Shown: positions 23,359-33,200 of the stretch, one piece after another
Layout: each line of letters opens with the position of its first letter
Position numbering within the stretch: position 1 is the stretch's first letter
Assembly: GCA_009695465.1 (NCBI GenBank)
Contig: SIAW01000005.1
Coordinates: 1 to 48,579, forward strand
DNA from: Pedosphaera sp.
GTDB taxonomy: Bacteria > Verrucomicrobiota > Verrucomicrobiia > Limisphaerales > UBA1100
Length of the DNA stretch: 48,579 bases
Direction: 5' to 3'
Program-made: the position numbers and the translations under genes
The notes under the pieces: model-generated
What the model was told of the DNA's origin: nothing
Seen by the model: only the letters and a program-made list of their open reading frames with translations
The model's database searches: none

Positions 23359-25851
23359 ATGAAGCCAAAATTTTGTTGGAGCCCGCGCCTGTCGCGATGG
23401 ACTGCACTGGTCTGCGCCGTGGGCACTCTGTGTGGCGCGTGGCTGCCCGCGCAGACGGAGTACCAGCGGCCGTCGGATCTGGTCTGGAAATTGATCAACT
23501 CGCGGCCGCAACCGCGCGTGTCGCTCAGCCCGGACAACAAGCATCTGATCATCGCGCACGGCCTGCGTTACGTGGACATCAAAGATTTGGCCACCGCCTC
23601 ACTGTCGCTGGCGGGACTGCAGATTGACCCTGCCAATAACGGCCCAGCGTTGCCCACGCATTACGATGATCTGCAGATAACAAATCTGGAGAAGAACGCC
23701 ACGCTCACGCTGCGACTGGGTGCCGGTTCGCAACGGTTCGGCCTCCCAGTCTGGTCGCCGGACAGCCGGCAATTTGCATTCGTGCGGTACGGCACGACCT
23801 CGGTGGAATTGTGGGTGGGCCGGCCGGAGGAGGCGCAGCCCAAACAGGTGGCGGGTGTCAAACTCAACGCGGCCATTGGACGTCCCTTCGAGTGGATGCC
23901 CGACAACACGCTGCTCTGCCAGACCGTTCCAGCGACGCGCGCACAGCCGCCGCGCCGGGTGCTCCCCGCCACCGGACCGATCACCGACGAAACGCGGCCC
24001 CAAAAAGTGCCCTACAATCTGTACGGTGAATCTCTCAAGGATTCCCATGAGGCGGATCTGTTCATTCATTACTGCCAGTCGGATCTGGAGATTGTGGATC
24101 CGGTCAAAGGCAAGCGCACGCTGCTGCACAGCCCCAACCCCGATCCCAAGGTGCAGGCAGCGCCGAAGGTCATCTTCAATTATCGAGTGTCGCCGCAGGG
24201 CCATCACATCTTGGTTGAGCGATTGTACCCGCCGTTTCTGCTGCGCGGCCCCACGCGGTTTTTTGCGCGCAGTATTGAGCTGTGGGATTTGAAGGCCAAG
24301 GTGCAGAGCATTTCCGTGTTGCCTTCGCCGGAGACCACGCCGATCGGCGGCGTGGAAAGCCAGCCGCGCGGACATCACTGGCGGCCCACCGCACCGGACA
24401 CGTTGGTGTGGATCGAGGCGCTCGACGGGGGCGATCCCACCAAGGAAGTGCCGCATCGTGACAGCATTAAAATGTTGGAACTGCCCGCCGACAAAACCAT
24501 CAAGGCCACCGTGAAAGAGGTGGTGCGCCTGCGCCATCGCTTCTCCCAGTTGTGGTGGGGTGAGGATCCGCAGGTGTTGCTGGTGCGCGAATTTGATGGG
24601 GGCCAGAATCTGCACACCGTCTGGCACGTGAACCCGACCGTCGGCTCGGCCTCCCAACGCGAGTTGTGGGAACTACCCGCGCAGGAGCGTTACAAGCACC
24701 CCGGCTTTCCTGTGATGCGCCAGTTGGCCAGCGGTCAGCGCGCGATGCGTGTGCATCAGGGTTCCATTTTCTTGAACGGCGCGGGGGCTTCTCCGTCAGG
24801 CGAGCGGCCGTTTCTGGATCGGTTCCATTTGGAGACGCGACTGGCCACGCGCCTCTTCCAATGCGGTGCCGAATCTTACGAGACCGCCGTGGCGTTGCTG
24901 GCAGAGGACGGCAGCCGCTTCATCACCCAGCATGAGGAACCCGACGTGTACCCTAATTATTTCGCCGCGCAGGCGAACAAGGCGGAGCGCAAGCCGCTGA
25001 CCCATTTCAAGGACACGACGCCTTTCCTGCGCGAGATCCGCAAACAAAGCATCTCCTATTACGTGGAGCAGGAACAGCGCACCTGCACGTTGTACACGCC
25101 GCCCGGCTACGACGCGCAGGCGCCGGACAAGAAAAAGCTGCCGACCATCCTGTGGGTCTATCCGCAGGAATTCGCCGACAGCAACGTGGCTGGCCAGATT
25201 GCCGACAACGCGCGGCGCTTCACGAGTTTTCGCAGCTCGTCGGTGACGCTGCTGGCGCTGGAAGGATTCGCGGTGGTGGACATGCCGCTGCCGGTCATCG
25301 GTGATCCGCGCACGGCCAATGACCAGTTCGTGCCGCAGATTGTCAAAGCGGCTGAAGGCGCAATCCATCAAGTGGTGGATTTAGGCGTGGCCGATCCCGG
25401 TCGGCTCGGCGTCGGTGGGCACAGCTACGGCGCCTTTGCCGCAGTGACGTTACTGGCCCACACGCGCATGTTCCACGCTGGGGTGGCGCGCAGTGGCTCC
25501 TACAACCGCACGCTCACGCCATTCGGTTTTCAGAATGAACGCCGCATGTTGTGGGAAGCCCCGGAAACTTACCTGCGCATGTCGCCGTTGCTGGACGCAC
25601 CGAAGATCAAGGATCCCCTGTTGCTCATCCACGGTGAGGAGGATGCCATCGCCGCCACGTCGCCGGATCAAAGCCGTCAACTTTTCCAAGCGATCATGGC
25701 CAATGGCGGCAAGGCGCGGCTGGTCATCCTGCCGATGGAACCGCACACGTACCGCGCCCGCGAATCAGTCGGGCATGCGGCGTACGAGATGACCCGTTGG
25801 TTTACAGAAAATCTCAAGGAAGCCAAGACGGGCGGCGGTGGCGGTCGCTGA
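23359..25851 (+). CDS. Secreted S9-family prolyl oligopeptidase-like peptidase
   Basis: An 830-aa protein with a signal peptide (about 1-33, ending WLPAQ). The first about 550 residues form a beta-propeller-like region (WSPDSRQFAFVRYG, PFEWMPDNTLLCQ). The C-terminal catalytic domain carries GGHSYGAF with Ser689, HGEED with Asp762 and EPHTY with His796, a full Ser-Asp-His triad. It is closest in layout to the S9C acylaminoacyl-peptidase/glutamyl-peptidase type. It probably cuts short peptides in the periplasm or outside the cell. A Gly-rich tail (GGGGGR) ends it. The ATG at 23359 starts the signal peptide. Confidence 0.9.
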   Translation: MKPKFCWSPRLSRWTALVCAVGTLCGAWLPAQTEYQRPSDLVWKLINSRPQPRVSLSPDNKHLIIAHGLRYVDIKDLATASLSLAGLQIDPANNGPALPTHYDDLQITNLEKNATLTLRLGAGSQRFGLPVWSPDSRQFAFVRYGTTSVELWVGRPEEAQPKQVAGVKLNAAIGRPFEWMPDNTLLCQTVPATRAQPPRRVLPATGPITDETRPQKVPYNLYGESLKDSHEADLFIHYCQSDLEIVDPVKGKRTLLHSPNPDPKVQAAPKVIFNYRVSPQGHHILVERLYPPFLLRGPTRFFARSIELWDLKAKVQSISVLPSPETTPIGGVESQPRGHHWRPTAPDTLVWIEALDGGDPTKEVPHRDSIKMLELPADKTIKATVKEVVRLRHRFSQLWWGEDPQVLLVREFDGGQNLHTVWHVNPTVGSASQRELWELPAQERYKHPGFPVMRQLASGQRAMRVHQGSIFLNGAGASPSGERPFLDRFHLETRLATRLFQCGAESYETAVALLAEDGSRFITQHEEPDVYPNYFAAQANKAERKPLTHFKDTTPFLREIRKQSISYYVEQEQRTCTLYTPPGYDAQAPDKKKLPTILWVYPQEFADSNVAGQIADNARRFTSFRSSSVTLLALEGFAVVDMPLPVIGDPRTANDQFVPQIVKAAEGAIHQVVDLGVADPGRLGVGGHSYGAFAAVTLLAHTRMFHAGVARSGSYNRTLTPFGFQNERRMLWEAPETYLRMSPLLDAPKIKDPLLLIHGEEDAIAATSPDQSRQLFQAIMANGGKARLVILPMEPHTYRARESVGHAAYEMTRWFTENLKEAKTGGGGGR

Positions 25852-25869
25852 AGATTGGCTCGCGCAGTT

Positions 25870-26781
25870 TTAGCCCGCAGCCAGCAACGCCTTCAACTCG
25901 CGCAATGCCTCGGGGATCGCCTTGAACGGATCAGCGGCCGCCTCGTATTCCAGCGCCACGTAACCTTGATAGCTGGCCGCGCGCAGGATGCGCACGATGC
26001 GCTTGAGATCCGACGCCTGCTTTTTGCCGTCCACCTGCAGCTCCACTTTCACCTGCACATTCACCGCGTAAGGCGCGGTCAATTCCATGTCGCGATACGG
26101 ATCGGCCGAGCGGAAATTGCCCGTGTCCAAATTCACACCGAACCACGGATGATCCACCGCCTTCACAAATCGCAGCAGGCTCTCCGCAGTGCCGATGCTG
26201 TCGTGATTTTCCAGTCCGAGAAAAATCCCTTTCTTGCCCGCGTACTCGCAGCACTCGCGCAGGGCAGCCACGGCCACCTCATCGGCCTTCTCGCGCGGAA
26301 AATCTTTGGGCGCCACGCCAGCGAACACGCGGATGTGCGGCGCACCCAATACGGCGGCGTGGTCAATCCAGCGTTTCACCTGCGCTACTTGCAGACCGCG
26401 CGCCTCCGCCGAAGGCAGCGAGAAGTTATTGCCCACGGCCGTGCCGCTGATCTCCAGCCCGCGCAGAAACGCGCGCCGCCGCACTTGCAGCAGAAATTCC
26501 TCAGTGACGTTCGGAGGGAAATAATAGCTCGTCAACTCCGCGCCCTCGCAGCCCTGTTCGGCGCAGTAGTCCACGAACTTGAGCATGTCCATCTGCTTCT
26601 CCGGCGCGGCCGTGGGCTTGAAGAAATCGCGCAGGGAGTACGCCGCCAGACTCAGGCGCAGCACTGCGCGGCCCGGACGATCAAACGGTTTGGCCGCCTG
26701 CGCGCACACCGCGCCTGCACAGACCACGCCTGCACTTTGTAGAAACCGACGCCGATTCAACTGTGGATTACTCGTGGACAT
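25870..26781 (-). CDS. Tat-exported TIM-barrel sugar isomerase/epimerase-like protein
   Basis: A 303-aa protein with a Tat leader (NRRRFLQSAGVVCAGAVCAQ). The rest matches the xylose isomerase-like TIM barrel (AP endonuclease 2 fold): LSLAAYSLRDFF, CEGAELTSYYFPP, HIRVFAGVAPKD, GIFLGLENHDSIGT with the metal-binding Glu, FGVNLDTGNF, NVQVKVEL and YVALEYEAA with the last Glu. The metal ligands for an isomerase/epimerase are in place. In PVC bacteria such exported barrels are common and their sugars are unknown. The ATG at 26781 gives the Tat motif close to the N-terminus. It converges with the S9 peptidase gene 18 bases away. Confidence 0.88.
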   Translation of the reverse strand: MSTSNPQLNRRRFLQSAGVVCAGAVCAQAAKPFDRPGRAVLRLSLAAYSLRDFFKPTAAPEKQMDMLKFVDYCAEQGCEGAELTSYYFPPNVTEEFLLQVRRRAFLRGLEISGTAVGNNFSLPSAEARGLQVAQVKRWIDHAAVLGAPHIRVFAGVAPKDFPREKADEVAVAALRECCEYAGKKGIFLGLENHDSIGTAESLLRFVKAVDHPWFGVNLDTGNFRSADPYRDMELTAPYAVNVQVKVELQVDGKKQASDLKRIVRILRAASYQGYVALEYEAAADPFKAIPEALRELKALLAAG

Positions 26782-26822
26782 AAAACCGCGCCAGAGCAAT
26801 TGCCTCCCGCAGGAGGTTCGCC

Positions 26823-27236
26823 CTACTTGCAGCCGCAATGGCCGAAGCCGTCGCTGCAAAAATCAAAATCGCCCGACTGCGGCACCCGCCCCAGCTCGAA
26901 AGCTTTGGCCAGATGCTGGTGGATGCGATCCTGCACCTGTTGCACCTCTTCCTGCGCTTCGAGAAATCCCTTCGCGACGGGGTTGGCCAGAAACTCCGTT
27001 CGCAGCGTCTCAAACTCCGCCACTTCCTCCGGCTTCAACTCCACGCCGTACTGCTGCTTTTGCTGGAGCAGCGCGCCGCGCTCGTTGAGCGTCTGATATT
27101 CGAACTTGAGCTTCTCGTCGCTCAGGAACGACTCGATCCGCTTGTGCAGCCCGACAAATTCCGGCTGATCAATGATCGCCCTGCACAGCTCGTTGGTCTG
27201 TTGGGCAATCGGCTCCAGGTTTAACGTCGTGTCCAT
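26823..27236 (-). CDS. YlbF/YmcA-family protein with Cys-rich tail
   Basis: A 137-aa helical protein of the YlbF/YmcA (Com_YlbF) family: long helices with LCRAIIDQPEFVGLHKRIES, YQTLNERGALLQQKQQYG and VAEFETLRTEFLANPVAKGF. In Bacillus, YlbF, YmcA and YaaT form a complex that steers RNase Y and can bind iron-sulfur clusters. Here the C-terminus carries three Cys and one His (FDFCSDGFGHCGCK; Cys127, 134 and 136), a plausible metal or cluster site. It follows frr by 31 bases on the same strand, so it is probably co-transcribed with pyrH and frr. Confidence 0.82.
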   Translation of the reverse strand: MDTTLNLEPIAQQTNELCRAIIDQPEFVGLHKRIESFLSDEKLKFEYQTLNERGALLQQKQQYGVELKPEEVAEFETLRTEFLANPVAKGFLEAQEEVQQVQDRIHQHLAKAFELGRVPQSGDFDFCSDGFGHCGCK

Positions 27237-27267
27237 AATCGTCAGGGGTAGCAGCGCGGCTCGCGCA

Positions 27268-27828
27268 TCAGACCGTCATGATCTCCTTTTCCTTGTGCTC
27301 AAGATGCCCGTCAATCTTCTTCACGTAAGTGTCCGTCAACTTCTGGACTTCCTTCTCGCCATGCGTCTGCTCGTCCTCGGTGATGTCACCTTCCTTGGCC
27401 TCTTCCTTCAATTTCAACAGCGCGTCGCGGCGCAGATGCCGCACAGCCACGCGAGATTCCTCGGCCGTCTTGCGGATCATCTTCACGAACTCCTGCCGGC
27501 GTTGCTCGCTCAATTCAGGCAGCACCAAGCGGATGATCTTGCCGTCCACTCTGGGCGTGATGCCGATGTTGGCCTTTTGAATCGCCTTATCCACTGCGGA
27601 CAACGTACCCGCATCCCACGGCTGGACGACGATCATGCGCGGCTCCGGCGCGGTGATGCCCGCCAACTCGCGCAGGCGCATCTGCGAGCCGTACGCCTCC
27701 ACTAAAATATTTTCCACCAACGCCGGAGAAGCCTTGCCGGTGCGCACACCGGCGAGTTCGTTTTGCAGGACGCTCTCGGTCTTCTGCATCTTGTCCTCGG
27801 CCTCCAACAAAATGTCATCTACTGGCAT
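27268..27828 (-). CDS. frr: Ribosome recycling factor
   Basis: A 186-aa protein of normal length for RRF, which with EF-G splits post-termination ribosomes. Clear signatures: ELAGVRTGKASPALVENILV, YGSQMRLRELAGITAPEPRM, VQPWDAGTLSAVDKAIQKAN, IGITPRVDGKIIRLVLPELS and the helical tail with VRHLRRDALLKLKEE. It lies 44 bases after pyrH, the usual bacterial neighbour. Confidence 0.98.
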   Translation of the reverse strand: MPVDDILLEAEDKMQKTESVLQNELAGVRTGKASPALVENILVEAYGSQMRLRELAGITAPEPRMIVVQPWDAGTLSAVDKAIQKANIGITPRVDGKIIRLVLPELSEQRRQEFVKMIRKTAEESRVAVRHLRRDALLKLKEEAKEGDITEDEQTHGEKEVQKLTDTYVKKIDGHLEHKEKEIMTV

Positions 27829-27872
27829 GGGCCAATCCTATGCGCCGACGCGCGGCGGTGAAAGGGAAAATG

Positions 27873-28598
27873 TCAGGCGCACACCAGCGTGCCCACCTTC
27901 CGGCCCAGCACCACATTGCGGATGTTGTGTGGCTTGAACATGTCAAAGACGATGATCGGCATCTTGTTGTCCATGCACAGCGAGAACGCCGTGCTGTCCA
28001 TCACCTTCAACTGCCGTTGCAACGCGTCGATGTAAGTGATGGTCTCAAACCGCTTCGCGCGCGGATTCTTCTTGGGGTCGCTGTCGTAGATGCCGTCCAC
28101 CTTGGTCGCCTTCAAAATCACGTCCACCCCCATTTCATTCGCGCGCAGCGCCGCCGCCGTGTCCGTTGTAAAATATGGATTGCCCGTGCCCGCGCCGAAG
28201 ATGACCACGCGCCCTTTTTCCAGATGCCGCACCGCGCGACGCCGGATGAACGGCTCCGCCACCGCACGCATCTCGATGGCCGACTGCACGCGCGTGGCTA
28301 CGCCCTGCTTTTCCAGCGCGTCCTGCAACGCCATCGCGTTGATCACCGTCGCCAGCATGCCCATGTAATCGCCCGTAGCGCGGTCAATGCCATGCTCGCT
28401 GCCGTGCAGACCGCGGAAGATGTTGCCGCCGCCCACGACGATCACCACCTCCACCCCCAACGCACGCACCTCGCTGATCTGCCGCGCCATGTCGTGCACC
28501 GTATCTGGGCAAATGCCCGCGCCCGCTGCGCCGCCCAGCGCTTCGCCGGAGAGTTTTAAGAGGACACGACGATACTTGGACTTGGATGCGCGCTTCAT
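27873..28598 (-). CDS. pyrH: UMP kinase
   Basis: A 241-aa amino-acid-kinase-fold UMP kinase that turns UMP into UDP. Motifs: [84 protein letters not shown] and [13 protein letters not shown]. Length and all blocks are standard. It precedes frr, and mtnA lies 36 bases upstream on the same strand. rpsB and tsf, often next to pyrH, are not in the window. Confidence 0.98.
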   Translation of the reverse strand: MKRASKSKYRRVLLKLSGEALGGAAGAGICPDTVHDMARQISEVRALGVEVVIVVGGGNIFRGLHGSEHGIDRATGDYMGMLATVINAMALQDALEKQGVATRVQSAIEMRAVAEPFIRRRAVRHLEKGRVVIFGAGTGNPYFTTDTAAALRANEMGVDVILKATKVDGIYDSDPKKNPRAKRFETITYIDALQRQLKVMDSTAFSLCMDNKMPIIVFDMFKPHNIRNVVLGRKVGTLVCA

Positions 28599-28634
28599 TC
28601 GGGAGCGCTATTTAGCAAGCGCTCTCCCGTCGCG

Positions 28635-29738
28635 TCAATGGAAAGGCAATTCGAGCGCCTTGCGGTGGCGCAACAGTTGCCGCGGCCCAAGCAATCCCAC
28701 GGGCGTGATGAACGCCGTGATCAATGCCGCCGGCGTCACATCAAATGCTGGGTTGCGCGCGCGGCTGCCGGGGTTGGCCGTCCGCACATGCGTGCGCACG
28801 CCGCGCGCATCCACGCCCCATGCACCGAGCACTTCCGCCTCATCGCGTTCCTCAATCGGAATGGCGGCACCGGAGCGCATGTGCCAGTCAATCGTGGATC
28901 GCGGGATCGCGATGTAGAATGGAATCCGATGTCGCCGCGCCAACACCGCCAGTCCGTACGTGCCAATCTTGTTTGCGGCCTCGCCCGTTCGTGCCAACAC
29001 CCGATCGCTGCCGGTGATGACGCAGTCAATCTCCCCGCACTGCATGAGGTGCGCCACAGCGGAGTCCGCAATGATGTGATGCGCGATGCCGCGCTGCGCC
29101 AGTTCCCAAGCCGTCAATGCCGCGCCCTGCCCGCGCGGTCGCGTCTCGGTGCAAAATACCTGAAAGCGTCTGCCCGCAGCATGCGCGGCATACAGCGGTG
29201 CCGTGGCCGTGCCGACATCCACAAAGGCCAGCGCCCCCGCGTTGCAGTGAGTGAGGATGCGCATGCCCGGCCGGATCAACCCGCTGCCGTGCCGCCCGAT
29301 GGCCTCGCACTCGGCCACGTTCTCATCGGCAAATTGCTGCGCAGCGGCCACCGCCGCCGCCTGCCGTTCTTGCACTGTGCCCGCGGCCATTCGCCCTTGG
29401 ACAAAGCGCATGGCATTGACGGGATCCACCGCAGTGAGGCGCGCATTGGCCAAGACCGCAAACACAGCTTTAACATGCCGAACAAACGCGGGCACCTGCC
29501 TGCCTCGAAAGACCATCGCGCCCTGCGCCAAACCGAAAGCCGCCGTGGCACCGATGGCCCCTGCCCCGCGCACGGTCATGTTGGTGATGGCCTGCGCAGT
29601 CTTGCGATAATTGGGAAGCCGGAGAATTTCGAGCTGGTGAGGCAGCAACCGCTGATCAATCAGCGCCACCTCATTTCGCCCTGCATCAAAAGTGACCGTG
29701 CGTCTGGCGGAGCCGCGGCGGGCGTCGGATTTCTTCAT
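28635..29738 (-). CDS. mtnA: S-methyl-5-thioribose-1-phosphate isomerase
   Basis: A 367-aa member of the eIF2B-alpha/MtnA family, which converts methylthioribose-1-phosphate to methylthioribulose-1-phosphate in methionine salvage. Seen: MTVRGAGAIGATAAFGL, ILTHCNAGALA with the catalytic Cys165, TETRPRGQGAALTAWEL, CVITGSDRVLA with the catalytic Asp245, and NKIGTYGLAVLA. Length is normal. No other methionine salvage gene is in the window; it lies with pyrH and frr instead. The related ribose-1,5-bisphosphate isomerases share the fold, but the Cys and Asp pair supports MtnA. Confidence 0.92.
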   Translation of the reverse strand: MKKSDARRGSARRTVTFDAGRNEVALIDQRLLPHQLEILRLPNYRKTAQAITNMTVRGAGAIGATAAFGLAQGAMVFRGRQVPAFVRHVKAVFAVLANARLTAVDPVNAMRFVQGRMAAGTVQERQAAAVAAAQQFADENVAECEAIGRHGSGLIRPGMRILTHCNAGALAFVDVGTATAPLYAAHAAGRRFQVFCTETRPRGQGAALTAWELAQRGIAHHIIADSAVAHLMQCGEIDCVITGSDRVLARTGEAANKIGTYGLAVLARRHRIPFYIAIPRSTIDWHMRSGAAIPIEERDEAEVLGAWGVDARGVRTHVRTANPGSRARNPAFDVTPAALITAFITPVGLLGPRQLLRHRKALELPFH

Positions 29739-29769
29739 ACCGCCACGCTGTCACGCAGCATCGCTATCA

Positions 29770-30183
29770 CTACGCGCCCGGTTCAAGATCGGAAAGATCC
29801 GCGCTGATCTTCTGGAAGAGCGCGTGCTGGCGCAATGGTTCCAGATCCGGATCGCGCCGCAGCCATTTGAAATCACGATAGCCGTGGGCGATGGCGCGGC
29901 GCAGCGAGGCGGCGGCTTTGATGAAATTGCCCATCAACGAATAACTGCACGCGAGATTGTAGCACACCAACGGATCGTCCGGGCACAGAGTGGAAAGCCG
30001 ACGATCCACTTTCAGCCCGTCGCTGAATCGGCCGCGCCGAGTGTAGCCGTCACCGAGCAGTTGCAGGGCTTCGACGTACCCAGTGTCGCGGCGAACCACG
30101 CCTTCCAAAAAACCAATCTCAATGTCCAAGTCGCGCCGTTGCACCGGCGAGAGCTTCCGAGGAGAGCTTTTCTTGTTTGGCAT
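29770..30183 (-). CDS. Small TPR protein
   Basis: A 137-aa soluble protein with a basic N-terminus (PNKKSSPRKL) and about two and a half TPR-like units (EALQLLGDGYTRRGRFSDGL, LVCYNLACSYSLMGNFIKAA). It ends with a block found in some short TPR proteins, DFKWLRRDPDLEPLRQHALF. A second small TPR protein in this window (35732-36241) has the same DPDLEPL ending, so the two may be paralogues. It lies between mtnA and mfd, 31 bases from mtnA. Partner unknown. The ATG at 30183 was preferred to a start 39 bases upstream. Confidence 0.8.
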   Translation of the reverse strand: MPNKKSSPRKLSPVQRRDLDIEIGFLEGVVRRDTGYVEALQLLGDGYTRRGRFSDGLKVDRRLSTLCPDDPLVCYNLACSYSLMGNFIKAAASLRRAIAHGYRDFKWLRRDPDLEPLRQHALFQKISADLSDLEPGA

Positions 30184-30247
30184 TGTCAGTGCGACGGATT
30201 TTTTGCCAGAGCCGCTGCGCAAGTCAAGCGACCCCTTTTCACATTAC

Positions 30248-33200
30248 TCACAATGCGGCGAGCAACATGCGGATCTCGCGCAGCCGACTGCGCGCGGTGG
30301 TTTTGGCGAGGCGCGGGAATTTTCCGCCCAGCGAGATGTAGTCGCCGTTGCGCATCAGCTTCAGCCGATCCGTTTCAGTTTCAACCGAGGTGATCGCTTT
30401 TTCTGCCGCGAGAATCTTGATCTCGCTCAGCGCGAGCAACAGCTCGACGGCTTCAGGATATTTCCCAAAGCGATCTCGCAGCTCCGCCTTCACCGTCTCC
30501 ACTGCCGCAGGGGTCGTGGCTTGCGCGAGCTTGCGGTAAATATCAATGCGCTGCCGTGAGTCAGCGATGTAGCTCACCGGCAAATACGCCGCCGCCACGG
30601 CGCACGTGTTGGTTTCCGTCACGGTCTCCTGCACATCATAATCGTCCCACTGAACCCACACCTCATTATCGCGCGGCACTGCGGTGTCCAAAGATTTCTT
30701 GCGCCGACCAGCCACCGGCGGCGCCTTGGTGGCGGTGGAAGGTTCGGGGCCGAGCATCAAGAAATCCAACCGCACATTCACCTCCACGCGCGGTTTGGTC
30801 TTCTCGCCTTTCAACGCCGCGACACTTTGCTTGAGCAACTGGCAGTACAACTCGAAGCCCACGGCCGTGATGTGCCCGCTCTGCTCGGAACCCAGCAGGT
30901 TGCCCGCGCCACGAATCTCCAGATCGCGCATGGCAATCTTGAAGCCGCTGCCGAGACTGGAGTACTGCTTGATGGCGCTGATGCGCTTTCGCACATCGGC
31001 CAGCAACGCCGCATGTCGCGGCAGAAGAATGTACGCGTAGGCTTGATGCTTGTAGCGCCCCACGCGCCCACGCAACTGGTAGAGATCGCTCAACCCAAAG
31101 CGGTCGGCGCGATCAATGATGATCGTGTTCGCGTTGGGAATATCAATGCCGCTCTCGATGATGGTGGTGCAGAGCAACACGTCGGCCTCGCCATTCACAA
31201 AGCGGGCCATCACATCTTCCAAATCATCGCTCTTCATCTGCCCGTGCCCCACGAGGATGCGCGCGGATGGCACAAGCGCGCGGAGTTTCTGTTCCATCGC
31301 GTGGATGGTGGTCACGCGGTTGTGCAGGAAAAAAATCTGGCCGCCACGATTCATCTCACGCTCGATGGCCTGGCGGATGATCCGCTCGTCGTACTGCACC
31401 ACGATGGTCTCCACTGGCAACCGATCCTGCGGCGGCGTCTCGATGGTGCTCATGTCCCGCGCGCCCGTCAGCGCCATGTACAACGTGCGCGGGATGGGTG
31501 TGGCCGAAAGCGTCAGCACATCCACCATGCGGCGCAGCAGCTTGAACCGTTCCTTGTGCATCACGCCAAATCGCTGCTCCTCATCAATCACCACCAGCCC
31601 CAATTCCTTGAACACCACGTCGGGCTGGATCAACCGGTGTGTGCCGATGACCAAATCCACTTGGCCCGAGGCAATCTCGCGCACCACTTGTTTCTGCTGT
31701 CGCGGCGTGCGGAATCGCGAGAGCAACTCCACGCGCACGGGATAATCAGCCATGCGCTCGGAAAACGTGTTAAAATGTTGCTGCGCCAGCACCGTGGTCG
31801 GCACCATCACCGCCACTTGTCGGCCGTCCATGATGGCCTTGAATGCCGCACGGATGGCCACCTCGGTTTTACCAAAGCCCACGTCGCCGCAGATCAGCCG
31901 ATCCATCGGTCGCGTCACCTGCATGTCCTGCTTGGTGGCGTTGATGGCCGTGTGTTGATCGGGCGTTTCCTCGTACAGGAAGGACGCCTCAAACTCGCGC
32001 TGCCATGTCGTGTCCACGCCAAACGCATGGCCTGCCTGAGATTCGCGCGCAGCCTGGATGGAAAGCATCTCCGCCGCCAGATCGCGCACCGCTTTCTCAG
32101 CGTGCTCCTTGGCCTTCTGCCAGCGCTTGCCGCCGAGGGTGTTTAACGACGGGCGCACCTTGCCGGCCCCGACATACTTGCTGACCAGATGCGCCTCGCT
32201 GACGGGCACGTACAACTTGGGCGCAGGCATCTCCGGATCCGAGGGCGCGTACTCGATGACCAGACATTCTTCTCCCACCGATTCGGAGTTGTCGCCGGCC
32301 ACCACTCGGAATGGAATCTTCTGCAGACCTGCGTAACGCCCAATGCCGTACTGGATGTGCACAACAAAATCGCCATCGTCCAAATCCGAAAAATCAATGT
32401 CGAAGGCCGATCGCGTCGCCTGCGCATGACGTGATTTCAGCCGACGCGGCCGCTGCACCTTGTACCGCGCGAAGATTTCCGCATCCGTCACCACCACTAG
32501 TTGGCCCGCAGAAAACAAGAACCCACGCGACAGCGCGCCCACCGCCGTCCGCAACCGAGTTTCCGCATCGGCAAAACCCTGCTCTCGGTGGATCTCAGTG
32601 AAACGCTCGCGCTCGCCCTCGTTGTTGCAGCAGACCACCACGTCGTGCCCTTGCCGCGACCAGCGGTGCAACTGCGCGAACAATTCCCTGCGCTGCGCCT
32701 CCATCACCGGCTGATCGGGACGCCGCACATTCGTCGGACAAAGTGCATCCAGATTGCTGAATTCGATGTGTACGGTACCGGCATCCAACGCTTCGGCCTC
32801 CACTGAGCCGTTAGCCATTTCCAAAATGCTCCGGCGGGCGCCCGTCATTTGCTCGCGAACCGATTCCCAGCGCAGATGGAATTCATCGCCCGCAGGCAGT
32901 CGGCTCGTGTATTCCGCCACGTGCGTCTCAACGACCTCGGGTTGGCTCAAGAAAAAAATCGCGTTGCCGGGCAGATGATCCAGCAATGTGGTCGTCGGCA
33001 CCGCCGTGGTCGTAGCAGCAGTTTTTCTGACCAACCCCAATTCGCCGCCGGGCGAAAGCAATGCTTCGCTGATCTTCTCCGTGGACACCTGCGTGTGCGG
33101 ATGAAAGAAACGCAGCGACTCCAGTTCATCGCCGAAAAACTCGCAACGCACCGGCCACGGCGAGGTGAAGGGAAACACGTCCACGATCCCGCCGCGCAGC

